A stretch of 64,000 nucleotides of DNA from Pseudomonas mandelii (GTDB taxonomy: Bacteria; Pseudomonadota; Gammaproteobacteria; Pseudomonadales; Pseudomonadaceae): positions 1-64,000 of the forward strand of contig NZ_JAMYDU010000018.1 of the NCBI RefSeq assembly GCF_024138395.1. Reading direction: 5' to 3'. This document shows, in pieces, positions 54,521 to 62,397 of the stretch. Below the pieces are notes generated by a model. It was not told the origin of the DNA, made no database searches, and was given only the letters and a program-made list of their open reading frames with translations. Within the stretch, counting starts at the first letter, position 1, and every line of letters begins with the position of its first letter. Position numbers and translations under genes: made by a program.

Positions 54521-55528
54521 ATGGCTCTCAGTAAAGAAGTGCCGGAGTTTGACATCGACGATGAGGTTCTCCTGATGGAGACCGGCATCGCCACGGATTC
54601 GATGTCGAATGATGAAGGGGATGCACCACCTTCCGTTCGTGCAAAATCCAGACACTCCGCTTCGCTTAAGCAACACAAGTACATCGACTACACACGGGCA
54701 CTCGATGCCACTCAGTTGTACCTCAACGAAATCGGCTTTTCCCCATTGCTCTCCCCCGAGGAAGAAGTTCATTTTGCGCGCTTGTCGCAAAGTGGCGATC
54801 CGGCCGGGCGCAAGCGCATGATTGAAAGCAACCTGCGGCTGGTGGTGAAAATCGCCCGGCGTTACGTCAATCGTGGTCTGTCGCTGCTGGACCTGATCGA
54901 AGAGGGCAACCTCGGCCTGATCCGGGCAGTGGAAAAGTTCGATCCTGAACGTGGCTTCCGCTTTTCGACCTACGCCACCTGGTGGATTCGTCAGACCATC
55001 GAGCGCGCGATCATGAATCAGACCCGGACCATCCGGTTGCCGATCCATGTGGTCAAAGAGCTCAACGTGTACTTGCGGGCTGCACGGGAGCTGACTCAAA
55101 AGCTCGATCATGAACCCTCACCCGAAGAAATCGCCAACCTGCTGGAGAAACCGGTAGGCGAGGTCAAGCGCATGCTCGGCCTGAATGAGCGGGTTTCTTC
55201 GGTCGACGTCTCGCTGGGTCCGGATTCGGATAAAACCCTGCTGGACACCCTGACCGACGACCGCCCGACCGATCCATGCGAACTGTTGCAGGACGACGAC
55301 CTGTCCCAGAGCATCGATCAATGGCTCTCGGAGCTGACCGACAAGCAACGCGAGGTGGTCATTCGCCGCTTTGGCTTGCGAGGTCACGAGAGCAGCACGC
55401 TTGAAGACGTAGGCCTGGAAATCGGCCTGACCCGGGAGCGGGTCAGGCAAATCCAGGTTGAAGGTCTCAAGCGTCTTCGGGAGATTCTCGAGAAAAACGG
55501 CCTGTCGAGTGAGTCGCTGTTCCAATAA
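54521..55528 (+). CDS. rpoS: RNA polymerase sigma factor RpoS (sigma-38)
   Basis: Stationary-phase and general-stress sigma factor. 335 residues: region 1.2 (ATQLYLNEIGFSPLLSPEEE), region 2 (RKRMIESNLRLVVKIARRYV, then DLIEEGNLGLIRAVEKFDPERGFRFSTYATWWIRQTI split as 2.2-2.4), region 3, and region 4.2 HTH (TLEDVGLEIGLTRERVRQIQ). AAAGGA ribosome site before the ATG. A terminator follows at 55554, then rsmZ. All regions intact. Confidence 0.98.
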   Translation: MALSKEVPEFDIDDEVLLMETGIATDSMSNDEGDAPPSVRAKSRHSASLKQHKYIDYTRALDATQLYLNEIGFSPLLSPEEEVHFARLSQSGDPAGRKRMIESNLRLVVKIARRYVNRGLSLLDLIEEGNLGLIRAVEKFDPERGFRFSTYATWWIRQTIERAIMNQTRTIRLPIHVVKELNVYLRAARELTQKLDHEPSPEEIANLLEKPVGEVKRMLGLNERVSSVDVSLGPDSDKTLLDTLTDDRPTDPCELLQDDDLSQSIDQWLSELTDKQREVVIRRFGLRGHESSTLEDVGLEIGLTRERVRQIQVEGLKRLREILEKNGLSSESLFQ

Positions 55529-55553
55529 GCAATTCGCTCAACCGGTAACAAAT

Positions 55554-55578
55554 AGCCCCAACTGGTTTGGGGCTTTTT
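55554..55578 (+). terminator. Intrinsic terminator of rpoS
   Basis: Perfect 8-bp stem AGCCCCAA/TTGGGGCT with a 5-nt loop and a run of five Ts, 26 bases after the rpoS stop. Confidence 0.85.
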
Positions 55579-55639
55579 GTTATCTGAAATATGGAAAGGG
55601 AGTTGTCTGGGACATCACCTCAGGTTTGTAGTCTCGTGT

Positions 55640-55657
55640 TGTAAGTCTTTGCTTACT
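55640..55657 (+). promoter_or_regulatory. GacA-box upstream activating sequence of rsmZ
   Basis: TGTAAG-TCTTTG-CTTACT is a near-perfect match to the known GacA site TGTAAG-N6-CTTACA and lies about 180 bases upstream of the rsmZ 5' end. It is the expected site for the GacS/GacA two-component system. Confidence 0.85.
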
Positions 55658-55829
55658 CTTTCGTAAGTGTTCGTTATTTTTACACCCTGGTAGTTGTCTA
55701 TTTAACTTTCGATGTCGGTTTATAGTATTGATTTATATGATTATTTTTTTAGATTAACGGCGTGTGACAGACGATTTCAGCGACAGATGCCGATTGCCCT
55801 TAGTGGGGAATTCTCTAGTATCTGAACTG

Positions 55830-55958
55830 TGTCGACGGATAGACACGCCCTTCAAGGAAGAGGGGAACGGACATCGCAGGAAGCGGTTCATCAGGACGAT
55901 GAAAGGGAATACAAGGAATAGGGAAAAAATGTGGGCGGGTCATACCGCCCCTTTTTTT
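55830..55958 (+). ncRNA. rsmZ: RsmZ small regulatory RNA
   Basis: Located between rpoS and fdxA, its conserved place in Pseudomonas. The sequence begins TGTCGACGGATAGACAC (a 5' stem-loop exposing GGA in the loop) and carries eight or nine GGA motifs, several in hairpin loops (AAGGAAG, ACGGACA, CAGGAAG, CAGGACG). It ends in an intrinsic terminator, GGGCGG/CCGCCC plus seven Ts (55933-55958). It titrates RsmA/RsmE (CsrA-type) repressors and so relieves translational repression of secondary-metabolism genes. A -10 like TAGTAT sits at 55816-55821. 5' end position is by analogy. Confidence 0.92.
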
Positions 55959-55971
55959 GCCTGCAGAAAAG

Positions 55972-55998
55972 CGAAAAGGCCCACAAGGGCCTTTTCGA
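55972..55998 (-). terminator. Intrinsic terminator of fdxA
   Basis: AAAAGGCCC/GGGCCTTTT stem (9 bp) with ACAA-type loop; on the minus strand the 3' arm ends in TTTT and is followed by CGCTTTT. It also works symmetrically on the plus strand. Confidence 0.7.
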
Positions 55999-56012
55999 GA
56001 ACTCGGGGGAAA

Positions 56013-56351
56013 TCAACGTTCGAGGTCTTTGAGCTTGCTGCCTATAGATTTGTTGATGACGCGATCAAACTCTTCCGCATTGGGCAGCGATTCTTTCTTC
56101 TCGGTGATGTTGGGCCAGATTTCCGCCAGCTCAACGTTCAGCTGAATGAATTCCTGCATATCTTCCGGAACTTCATCTTCGGAGAAGATGGCCACGGCAG
56201 GGCATTCTGGTTCGCACAGGGCGCAGTCGATGCACTCATCCGGGTGAATCACCAGGAAGTTCGGGCCTTCGTAAAAGCAGTCCACCGGACAGACTTCTAC
56301 GCAGTCGGTGTACTTGCACTTGATGCAGTTGTCGGTGACGACGAAGGTCAT
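56013..56351 (-). CDS. fdxA: 7Fe ferredoxin FdxA
   Basis: Small electron carrier with one [3Fe-4S] and one [4Fe-4S] cluster. 112 residues from ATG 56351 (MTFVVTDNCIKCKYTDCVEVC): Cys9, Cys12, Cys17 and Cys21, then the second motif ECIDCALCEPECP near 39-51. The long acidic C-terminal tail is as in the Azotobacter/Pseudomonas FdI type. The in-frame ATG at 56393 is rejected on family alignment. Downstream of mutS on the same strand. Confidence 0.95.
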   Translation of the reverse strand: MTFVVTDNCIKCKYTDCVEVCPVDCFYEGPNFLVIHPDECIDCALCEPECPAVAIFSEDEVPEDMQEFIQLNVELAEIWPNITEKKESLPNAEEFDRVINKSIGSKLKDLER

Positions 56352-56406
56352 TTCTAATTTTCTCCTCAGGCGCGGCTTGCTGCGCCCCTTCACGTAGGGG
56401 TCGCCA

Positions 56407-56460
56407 GGTTTGGGAGCGATAGTCTGCAGGTCAGGCTATTAGCCTGCAGCATCCCAAACC
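56407..56460 (-). other. Nested stem-loop between mutS and fdxA
   Basis: Outer arms GGTTTGGGA (56407) and TCCCAAACC (56452) plus inner CTGCAGG/CCTGCAG and GGCT/AGCC give a long interrupted hairpin. There is no U-run in either direction. Confidence 0.5.
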
Positions 56461-56493
56461 GCGCGAGATTCTAACAGCTTGCAGGCAAGTGCG

Positions 56494-59070
56494 TTAGATC
56501 CGTGTCTTTAGTGTATAGAGCATTTCGAGCGCACGACGTGGTGACATGTCGTCCAGATCAAGTTTGGCCAGTTCATCCAGCACCGGGTGCGGCAGGCTGG
56601 CGAACATGTCGCTCTGTTGTGGCGTAACCGGTTTGCCTTTGATCGGCTTCGGAACCTCATGAGGCAGCGCAGTGGATTCCAGTCGGCTCAGATGTTCGCG
56701 AGCACGCACGATCACTTCGCTCGGCACACCGGCCAACTGCGCAACCGCCAGGCCATAGCTCTGGCTGGCAGGCCCAGGCAACACGTGGTGCAGGAACACG
56801 ATGCGTTCGTTGTGTTCGGTGGCATTGAGGTGCACGTTGGCCACCAGCGGTTGGGCTTCCGGTAGCACTGTCAGTTCGAAATAGTGGGTAGCGAACAATG
56901 TGTAGGCCCGCAGGTGCGCCAGACGCTCAGCCGCAGCCCAGGCCAGGGACAGACCGTCGAAGGTGCTCGTGCCGCGACCGACTTCGTCCATCAGCACCAG
57001 ACTGCGTTCGGTGGCGTTGTGCAGAATGTTCGCGGTTTCGCTCATTTCAACCATGAAGGTCGAACGTCCGCCCGCCAAGTCATCGCTGGAACCGATCCGG
57101 GTGAAGATCCGGTCCACCAAGGACAATTCGCAACTGGCCGCCGGCACGAAACTGCCGATATGCGCCAGCAACACGATCAACGCGGTCTGACGCATGTAGG
57201 TGGATTTACCGCCCATGTTCGGACCGGTGATCACCAGCATGCGGGTGTTGTCGTCGAGGCTCAGGTCGTTGGCCACGAACGGCGTGGTGAGTACTTGCTC
57301 GACCACCGGGTGACGACCCTGGCTGATGCGCATGCACGGCTCGCTGACGAAACGCGGGCAGTTCAGATCGAGGTTCAGCGCACGTTCGGCAAGGTTGCTC
57401 AGCACGTCCAACTCGGCCAGTGCCGCAGCGGTGTCCTGCAACGGTGGCAACTGGGCGATCAAATCTTCGAGCAGTGCTTCATAAAGCATCTTCTCGCGCG
57501 CCAAGGCGCGGCTCTTCGCCGACAGGGCCTTATCTTCGAAAGCCTTCAGTTCCGGCGTAATGAAGCGCTCGGCACCTTTCAACGTCTGGCGACGGATATA
57601 GTCTGCTGGCGCCGACTCAGCCTGTTTGCTCGGCAACTCGATGAAGTAGCCGTGAATCCGGTTGTAGCCGACCTTCAGGTGCGACAGGCCGGTGCGGGCC
57701 TTCTCACGCGCTTCGAGATCGATCAGGAACTGCCCGGCGTTTTCGCTGAGCGATTGCAAATCGTCCAACTCGGCGTCGTAACCGGTTTTCAACACGCCGC
57801 CGTCACGGATGACGGCGGGCGGGTTGTCGATAATGGCTTTTTCCAGCAGCGCCGCCAGTTCCGGGTAGGTGCTGGTGGTCGTCGCCAATTGAATGATGTG
57901 CGGGGCTTCGAGCTCGGCCATCGCCACTTGCAACTCTGGCAATGCACCGAGGGCATCGCGCAGACGCGCCAAGTCACGAGGACGGGCATTGCGCAGGCCG
58001 ATCCGCGCCAGAATCCGCTCGATGTCACCGATTTCCTTGAGCTGCGGTTGCAGCTTTTCGAAGCGGTAACCGTCGAGCAGGCAAGTGATCGAGCTCTGAC
58101 GCGCCAGCAATACGGTCAAATCCCGCAGCGGACGGTTCAGCCAGCGAGTCAGCAAGCGGCTGCCCATGGCGGTCTGGCAGCGGTCGACCACCGATTGCAA
58201 CGTGTTGTCGCGACCGCCGGCTAGGTTGGTGTCCAGTTCCAGGTTGCGACGGCTTGCGCCGTCCAGCACCACAGTGTCGTCCAGGCGTTCATGACGCAGG
58301 CTGCGCAAGTGGGGCAGGGCGGTGCGCTGGGTTTCCTTGGCGTAGCTGAGCAGGCAACCGGCGGCGCCGATCGCCAGGGTCAGGTTCTCGCAGCCGAAAC
58401 CTTTCAGGTCCTGGGTGGAAAACTGCTGGCAAAGACTTTTCAGCGCCGAATCACGTTCGAAATCCCACGGTGCACGGCGACGAACCCCACGACGTTTTTC
58501 CGGCAGGTCTTTTGGCCAGTCGTCCGGGATCATCAGCTCTACCGGATTGACCCGCTCCAGTTCCGCCAGCAAGTTTTCCCAGCCCTTGATCTCCAGCACG
58601 GTGAAGTTGCCGCTGGTAATGTCCAGCACCGCCAGACCGAACAGACGTTCGTCACCCAGCACTGCCGCGATCAGATTGTCCCGACGCTCATCCAGCAGCG
58701 CTTCATCGCTGACCGTGCCGGGAGTGATGATCCGCACCACCTGACGATCCACCGGGCCTTTGCTGGTGGCCGGGTCGCCAACCTGTTCACAAATCACCAC
58801 CGACTCGCCGAGCTTCACCAGTTTCGCCAGGTAACCTTCCGCGGCGTGGTAAGGAATCCCACACATCGGAATCGCCTGCCCCGCCGATTGCCCACGAGCC
58901 GTCAGGGTGATGTCCAGCAACTTGGCGGCCTTCTTCGCGTCTTCATAGAAGATCTCGTAGAAGTCGCCCATGCGGTAGAACATCAGCTGATCAGGGTGCT
59001 GGTTCTTCAGGCGCCAGTACTGCTGCATCATCGGGGTGTGGGAGGACAGATCGGAGAGGGCTTTATTCAT
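56494..59070 (-). CDS. mutS: DNA mismatch repair protein MutS
   Basis: Recognises mismatches and small loops and recruits MutL. 858 residues from MNKALSDLSSHTPM (ATG 59070); the frame continues open to 59256 but those codons do not resemble the family. Mismatch-contact motif FYEIFYEDA near residue 38-46, connector, lever and clamp domains, then the ATPase with Walker A GPNMGGKST near 617, DEVGRGTSTFDG (Walker B) near 695 and the HTH near the end (SQSYGLAVAQLAGVP). The R-type tailocin cluster starts beside it, a known insertion point. Confidence 0.97.
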   Translation of the reverse strand: MNKALSDLSSHTPMMQQYWRLKNQHPDQLMFYRMGDFYEIFYEDAKKAAKLLDITLTARGQSAGQAIPMCGIPYHAAEGYLAKLVKLGESVVICEQVGDPATSKGPVDRQVVRIITPGTVSDEALLDERRDNLIAAVLGDERLFGLAVLDITSGNFTVLEIKGWENLLAELERVNPVELMIPDDWPKDLPEKRRGVRRRAPWDFERDSALKSLCQQFSTQDLKGFGCENLTLAIGAAGCLLSYAKETQRTALPHLRSLRHERLDDTVVLDGASRRNLELDTNLAGGRDNTLQSVVDRCQTAMGSRLLTRWLNRPLRDLTVLLARQSSITCLLDGYRFEKLQPQLKEIGDIERILARIGLRNARPRDLARLRDALGALPELQVAMAELEAPHIIQLATTTSTYPELAALLEKAIIDNPPAVIRDGGVLKTGYDAELDDLQSLSENAGQFLIDLEAREKARTGLSHLKVGYNRIHGYFIELPSKQAESAPADYIRRQTLKGAERFITPELKAFEDKALSAKSRALAREKMLYEALLEDLIAQLPPLQDTAAALAELDVLSNLAERALNLDLNCPRFVSEPCMRISQGRHPVVEQVLTTPFVANDLSLDDNTRMLVITGPNMGGKSTYMRQTALIVLLAHIGSFVPAASCELSLVDRIFTRIGSSDDLAGGRSTFMVEMSETANILHNATERSLVLMDEVGRGTSTFDGLSLAWAAAERLAHLRAYTLFATHYFELTVLPEAQPLVANVHLNATEHNERIVFLHHVLPGPASQSYGLAVAQLAGVPSEVIVRAREHLSRLESTALPHEVPKPIKGKPVTPQQSDMFASLPHPVLDELAKLDLDDMSPRRALEMLYTLKTRI

Positions 59071-59208
59071 CGGAAATTCAGGAAAACTCGTTGAAAGGTG
59101 TAGGGCAAAGGAGGGGCATCGGCCCGGCTTTTCCGCGATGGGCGCAAGATTACCATGGGCGGTCTGCCTCACGCAGGCATGAAAGCCTCCCGGTACCTTT
59201 CTGCTGGC

Positions 59209-59270
59209 TATGCACGATCTATGCGAATCAGCATTTGTCTTCCGAAAAAAGATCAAGCACTATGCGCATT
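59209..59270 (+). promoter_or_regulatory. Candidate operator sites at the tailocin repressor
   Basis: Several ATGCA/TGCAT-like half-sites lie between mutS and the repressor: ATGCA (59210), the inverted pair ATGC-N6-GCAT (59221-59234) and ATGCGCAT on the start codon (59262-59269). The same motif recurs in the array at 60101-60159, suggesting the repressor also controls itself. Confidence 0.45.
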
Positions 59271-60005
59271 ATGCAAAAACGCAATGTTTCTACCGTCTTA
59301 AGAGCGCTGCTCGATCAGCACGGGATCTCCCCCACGGAGCTTCACCGTCGCACCGGCGTGCCTCAATCCACTCTCTCGCGGATCCTCAGCGGGAAGATCG
59401 TCGATCCTTCGGATAAACATATTTCGAAGATTGCCGAATACTTCGCCGTGAGCACCGACCAGTTGCGTGGCCGCGCGGATGTCGCGCACGCCGCCAGCGC
59501 CGGGCGCGATGAGTCGCATTCGGAACTCAAGGACATAAGCCTGTGGGATGACGATACGCCAGTCGATGATGACGAGGTGTCGGTCCCCTTTCTTCGCGAG
59601 GTTGAATTGGCTGCTGGATCAGGAAGATTCGTCATCGAAGAAAGCGAGCGCTCTAGCCTGCGCTTTGGCAAACGTAGCTTGCGCCACAACGGCGTGCAGT
59701 TCGACCAGGCCAAATGCGTGACCGTGCGCGGCAACAGCATGTTGCCGGTGCTGCGCGATGGCGCCACGGTCGGGGTGAATGCCGGAAAATGCGGGATTGG
59801 CGACATCGTTGACGGTGACTTGTATGCCATCAACCACAACGGCCAGTTGCGGGTGAAACAGCTTTATCGCCTGCCGACAGGGATTCGCCTGCGCAGCTTC
59901 AATCGCGATGAGCATCCGGACGAGGACTACAGCTTCCAGGAAATCCAGGAAGAGCAGATTGTCATCCTCGGTCACGTCTTCTGGTGGGGCATGTACGCCC
60001 GTTAA
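59262..60005 (+). CDS. LexA/CI-like phage repressor (PrtR-type)
   Basis: 247 residues. N-terminal HTH_XRE domain (about 10-65, GISPTELHRRTGVPQSTLSR), an acidic linker, then an S24 peptidase domain with a self-cleavage pair Ala118-Gly119 (ELAAGSG), nucleophile Ser159 (GNSMLP) and Lys199 (RVKQLY). It should hold the tailocin genes off until RecA-stimulated self-cleavage after DNA damage. In fluorescent pseudomonads such a PrtR-like gene opens the mutS-side tailocin cluster. Start at 59262 or 59271; the ribosome site is weak, which may keep repressor level low. Confidence 0.88.
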   Translation: MRIMQKRNVSTVLRALLDQHGISPTELHRRTGVPQSTLSRILSGKIVDPSDKHISKIAEYFAVSTDQLRGRADVAHAASAGRDESHSELKDISLWDDDTPVDDDEVSVPFLREVELAAGSGRFVIEESERSSLRFGKRSLRHNGVQFDQAKCVTVRGNSMLPVLRDGATVGVNAGKCGIGDIVDGDLYAINHNGQLRVKQLYRLPTGIRLRSFNRDEHPDEDYSFQEIQEEQIVILGHVFWWGMYAR

Positions 60006-60022
60006 CCTCACCGCTGTCAGAT

Positions 60023-60050
60023 AAAACCCGCTGCCGGCGGGTTTTTTTTC
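60023..60050 (+). terminator. Intrinsic terminator of the repressor gene
   Basis: AAAACCCGC/GGCGGGTTTT-type stem around a TGCC loop, followed by eight Ts, 18 bases after the repressor stop. Confidence 0.85.
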
Positions 60051-60100
60051 GCCTATCGAAAACCGCTAACGCCTTTGTCTGCGGGGCTTTCATGCGCTAG

Positions 60101-60164
60101 TGCATTTGTAATGCATAAATAAATGCGTTTATGCATTGACTGTATATGCATCCATGCATATTCT
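60101..60164 (+). promoter_or_regulatory. Tailocin promoter with ATGCAT operator array
   Basis: A good promoter, TTGACT (60136-60141), 17-bp spacer, TATTCT (60159-60164), is covered by ATGCAT-type sites: perfect palindrome TGCATT-TGT-AATGCA (60101-60115), ATGCGT (60123), and ATGCAT at 60131, 60146 and 60154. Two copies sit within the spacer and one touches the -35. It points to the holin and baseplate genes. Confidence 0.65.
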
Positions 60165-60170
60165 TTGTCT

Positions 60171-60528
60171 CAAGCCACTCAACAAAGCGGCTCGAAACGA
60201 AGCTCTTTAGTTCCACCACAAAGGCAGCGATGAACCGGCCTCAACGGTTCAGAGGGTTGGCAACTGACCCGGGTGTGCAGCGTAAAGCACCAGAAGCAGT
60301 TATCCGGCGGGCAGGGACCGCGGTCGGAAAAAACAATTTGAATGGACTCGTACCGCGCCAGTAGCGCCGAAAAGTCAGCTTCCTTTTTGTACACAGGATT
60401 AAAGGAAGGCGAAGGACCGCATTACTGAAAAGCCCAGCCAAATGCCGGGCTTTTTGGAATGCCTACCTCAAGAGACATCGTTTGAACCCAACACACATCA
60501 CTCATCAATCACCCCCAGGAGGCGTGAC
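60171..60528 (+). other. Long untranslated leader before the holin gene
   Basis: No convincing gene lies between the promoter and the holin. The stretch includes a CTTCCTTT/AAAGGAAG hairpin (about 60379-60410) and a GCCC/GGGC terminator (60428-60453). A 44-codon frame (60230-60364, with AAAGG before its ATG) is the only candidate peptide. Confidence 0.45.
60428..60455 (+). terminator. Intrinsic terminator in the tailocin leader
   Basis: AAAAGCCC/GGGCTTTTT with a 10-nt loop, 75 bases before the holin ATG. It would stop transcripts from the 60136 promoter unless antiterminated. Confidence 0.65.
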
Positions 60529-60873
60529 ATGACAAACGAGCAACAAGCGTTGCTGGACATGCCGATCTGGCTGGTCATCGTTCTCGCCCTGGTGGGCGGG
60601 GTGTCCGGCGAAATGTGGCGCGCCGACAAGGAAGGCGCCCGTGGCTGGTCGCTGCTGCGGCGCCTGGCGCTGCGCTCCGGGGCCTGCATGATCTGCGGGG
60701 TCTCGGCCATCATGCTGCTGTACGCCGCCGGCGTGTCGATCTGGGCCGCCGGTGCGTTTGGCTGCCTGACGGCGATGGCAGGGGCGGATGTGGCCATCGG
60801 ACTTTATGAACGCTGGGCCGCCAAGCGGATTGGCGTTTGTGAAGTGCCACCGCGCGATTCTCGTCCCGATTAA
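60529..60873 (+). CDS. Phage-type holin
   Basis: 114-residue membrane protein with three hydrophobic segments (about 12-27, 50-66 and 70-86), a small charged loop (RADKEGARG) and a basic tail. Preceded by a strong AGGAGG ribosome site. In tailocin clusters the holin is the first structural-lysis gene after the repressor. It forms lethal membrane lesions that release endolysin and particles. The frame is open from 60442, but the ribosome site fixes the start at 60529. Confidence 0.8.
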   Translation: MTNEQQALLDMPIWLVIVLALVGGVSGEMWRADKEGARGWSLLRRLALRSGACMICGVSAIMLLYAAGVSIWAAGAFGCLTAMAGADVAIGLYERWAAKRIGVCEVPPRDSRPD

Positions 60874-60926
60874 CAGTGAACCGGTGTCGCTGATTTTCGC
60901 GTTGCTACAGAAACAGGAGGCCATTA

Positions 60927-61439
60927 ATGCCCGCCGTCATCGAAAAACCGTCGCAGCTGTTTTCCGCCATTGCCGAAACCTTACGCACCAGCATCCCCGG
61001 CTTGACGGTCGGGAGTCATCAAGATTTCGACGGCACCGGCGATCAGCCTTGGGTGCTGATCGCCATCGAACGGGATGCGCCGGGCAACCGTGCCAACGAT
61101 GGACGTATCGCTCATGTCCTGACGATTTCCTTGCAAGTCGTATTGCCCGGCACAGGGCTGGCCGCGTGCGACCTGGCCAGTGAGTTGAAAAACCTGATCG
61201 CCGACAACCGCTGGACACTGCCCGGCGACCAATGCGATTTGCCCATGAACATTGATGGCATCCCGTCCACGTTCATCAGCGAGACACGGGAGTACACCGC
61301 CTGGACCGTTTCATTCATCCAATCGCTGTACCTCGGCCCGACGCTGCTCGAGGACCCGCTGGGCATTCCGAAATTTGCCCGCACCTGGGAGGTGTCGAAC
61401 ATCGACGACCCGGATCAATACACCGCACTCGAGGAGTGA
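60927..61439 (+). CDS. Phage Gp37-like tail-associated protein
   Basis: 170-residue soluble protein (ATG with an ACAGGAGG ribosome site). Its length and the N-terminal PSQLFSAIAETLRTSIPG, central beta-rich VLTISLQVVLPGTG and Trp/Tyr-rich end are like Mu-type Gp37/tail-completion proteins, by general resemblance only. It sits directly before baseplate gene V, three bases away, in the usual tailocin order. No catalytic motif. Confidence in phage-tail origin is high; exact role is not known. Confidence 0.6.
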   Translation: MPAVIEKPSQLFSAIAETLRTSIPGLTVGSHQDFDGTGDQPWVLIAIERDAPGNRANDGRIAHVLTISLQVVLPGTGLAACDLASELKNLIADNRWTLPGDQCDLPMNIDGIPSTFISETREYTAWTVSFIQSLYLGPTLLEDPLGIPKFARTWEVSNIDDPDQYTALEE

Positions 61440-61442
61440 CCC

Positions 61443-62054
61443 ATGTTTGATGCGCTTCTACGTATGCAACTGGGCCCGATCATCGAACGTCTGGCCGAGA
61501 TGGAAACCGAGCTCGAAGACCTGCACCGGCGTGCCGAAAGTTTCTGTCGCATTGGCGTTTGTCACGAGGTCGATGCGGCCAGCAACACCTGCAAGGTCAG
61601 TCATGGCGAGCTGCTCACCCCGGCGATCAGGTTTTTCAATCCAAGTGCCGGCGCACAGAGCGAGTCGCGGATCCCCTCCGTGGGCGAGCAGTGTTTGCTG
61701 CTGAATCACGGCGGCGGCGAGGGTGGTGGGCAGTCGGTGGCGTTGTTCGGCCTCAACGGCGGTCAGTTTCCGCCGGTCTCGACACAGGCTTCGCTGACGC
61801 GTCGCCTCTATCAGGACGGTACGCAAAGCAGTTACGACGACGCCAGTCATGTTCTGCACTGGAAAAACGGCCCGGCAGCGTTCACCGGCTCCCGTGAGTC
61901 CCTCGAGTTGAGCATCGGCCCGGCGAGGCTGGCGATGACGCCTGAAGTCATCGAATTGCAACTGGGCGCCGTCGGCATGCGGCTCGACGCCTCCGGTGTG
62001 CATCTGAGTGGCCCGCTGGTGGATCACCAGGGCCGCGTTATCAGCACCGCATAA
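61443..62054 (+). CDS. Baseplate assembly protein V (GpV)
   Basis: Spike/hub protein of contractile tails, 203 residues. N-terminal OB-fold (RIGVCHEVDAASNTCKVSHGE, about 35-60) and a C-terminal trimeric beta-prism region with repeating Gly/Leu/Val (LELSIGPARLAMTPEVIELQ; GVHLSGPLVDHQG). This matches P2 GpV/spike proteins. It precedes GpW, J and I in canonical order. Confidence 0.8.
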   Translation: MFDALLRMQLGPIIERLAEMETELEDLHRRAESFCRIGVCHEVDAASNTCKVSHGELLTPAIRFFNPSAGAQSESRIPSVGEQCLLLNHGGGEGGGQSVALFGLNGGQFPPVSTQASLTRRLYQDGTQSSYDDASHVLHWKNGPAAFTGSRESLELSIGPARLAMTPEVIELQLGAVGMRLDASGVHLSGPLVDHQGRVISTA

Positions 62055-62064
62055 AGAGCTTCCC

Positions 62065-62397
62065 ATGATCGGAATCGATAGAAACACCGGCGCAACGGTC
62101 GATGACTGGCTGCAGTTTGTGCAGCGCGCCACCCGTGCACTGACCACGCCTTTGGGCACTCGGCAGAAGCGCCCTTTGTATGGCTGCGCACTCACTGACT
62201 TGCTGGGGCAAAACCTCGGTGACGATCTGCTGATTCTTGCCCAAAGCCATGCGGCCCAAGCGTTTTACAACCGGCACAACGGCATCGACGATTTCGAGCC
62301 TCAAGTCATTGTCGCCAGTCGCCGTGGTGCCGGGCTGCTGCTGCGTTTCGCTGGCACCTGGAAAAATCGCCAACAGACTTTCGAGGTAATGGCATGA
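62065..62397 (+). CDS. Baseplate wedge protein W (gp25/GpW family)
   Basis: 110-residue gp25-like lysozyme-fold wedge protein (MIGIDRNTGATVDDWLQFVQ), with the family's PLGTRQKRPLYGCALTDLLGQNL-type segment split at 33-55. Joins wedge components in contractile tails. Frame open from 62008, but the MIGIDR ATG at 62065 is typical. Four-base overlap with gene J. Confidence 0.82.
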   Translation: MIGIDRNTGATVDDWLQFVQRATRALTTPLGTRQKRPLYGCALTDLLGQNLGDDLLILAQSHAAQAFYNRHNGIDDFEPQVIVASRRGAGLLLRFAGTWKNRQQTFEVMA

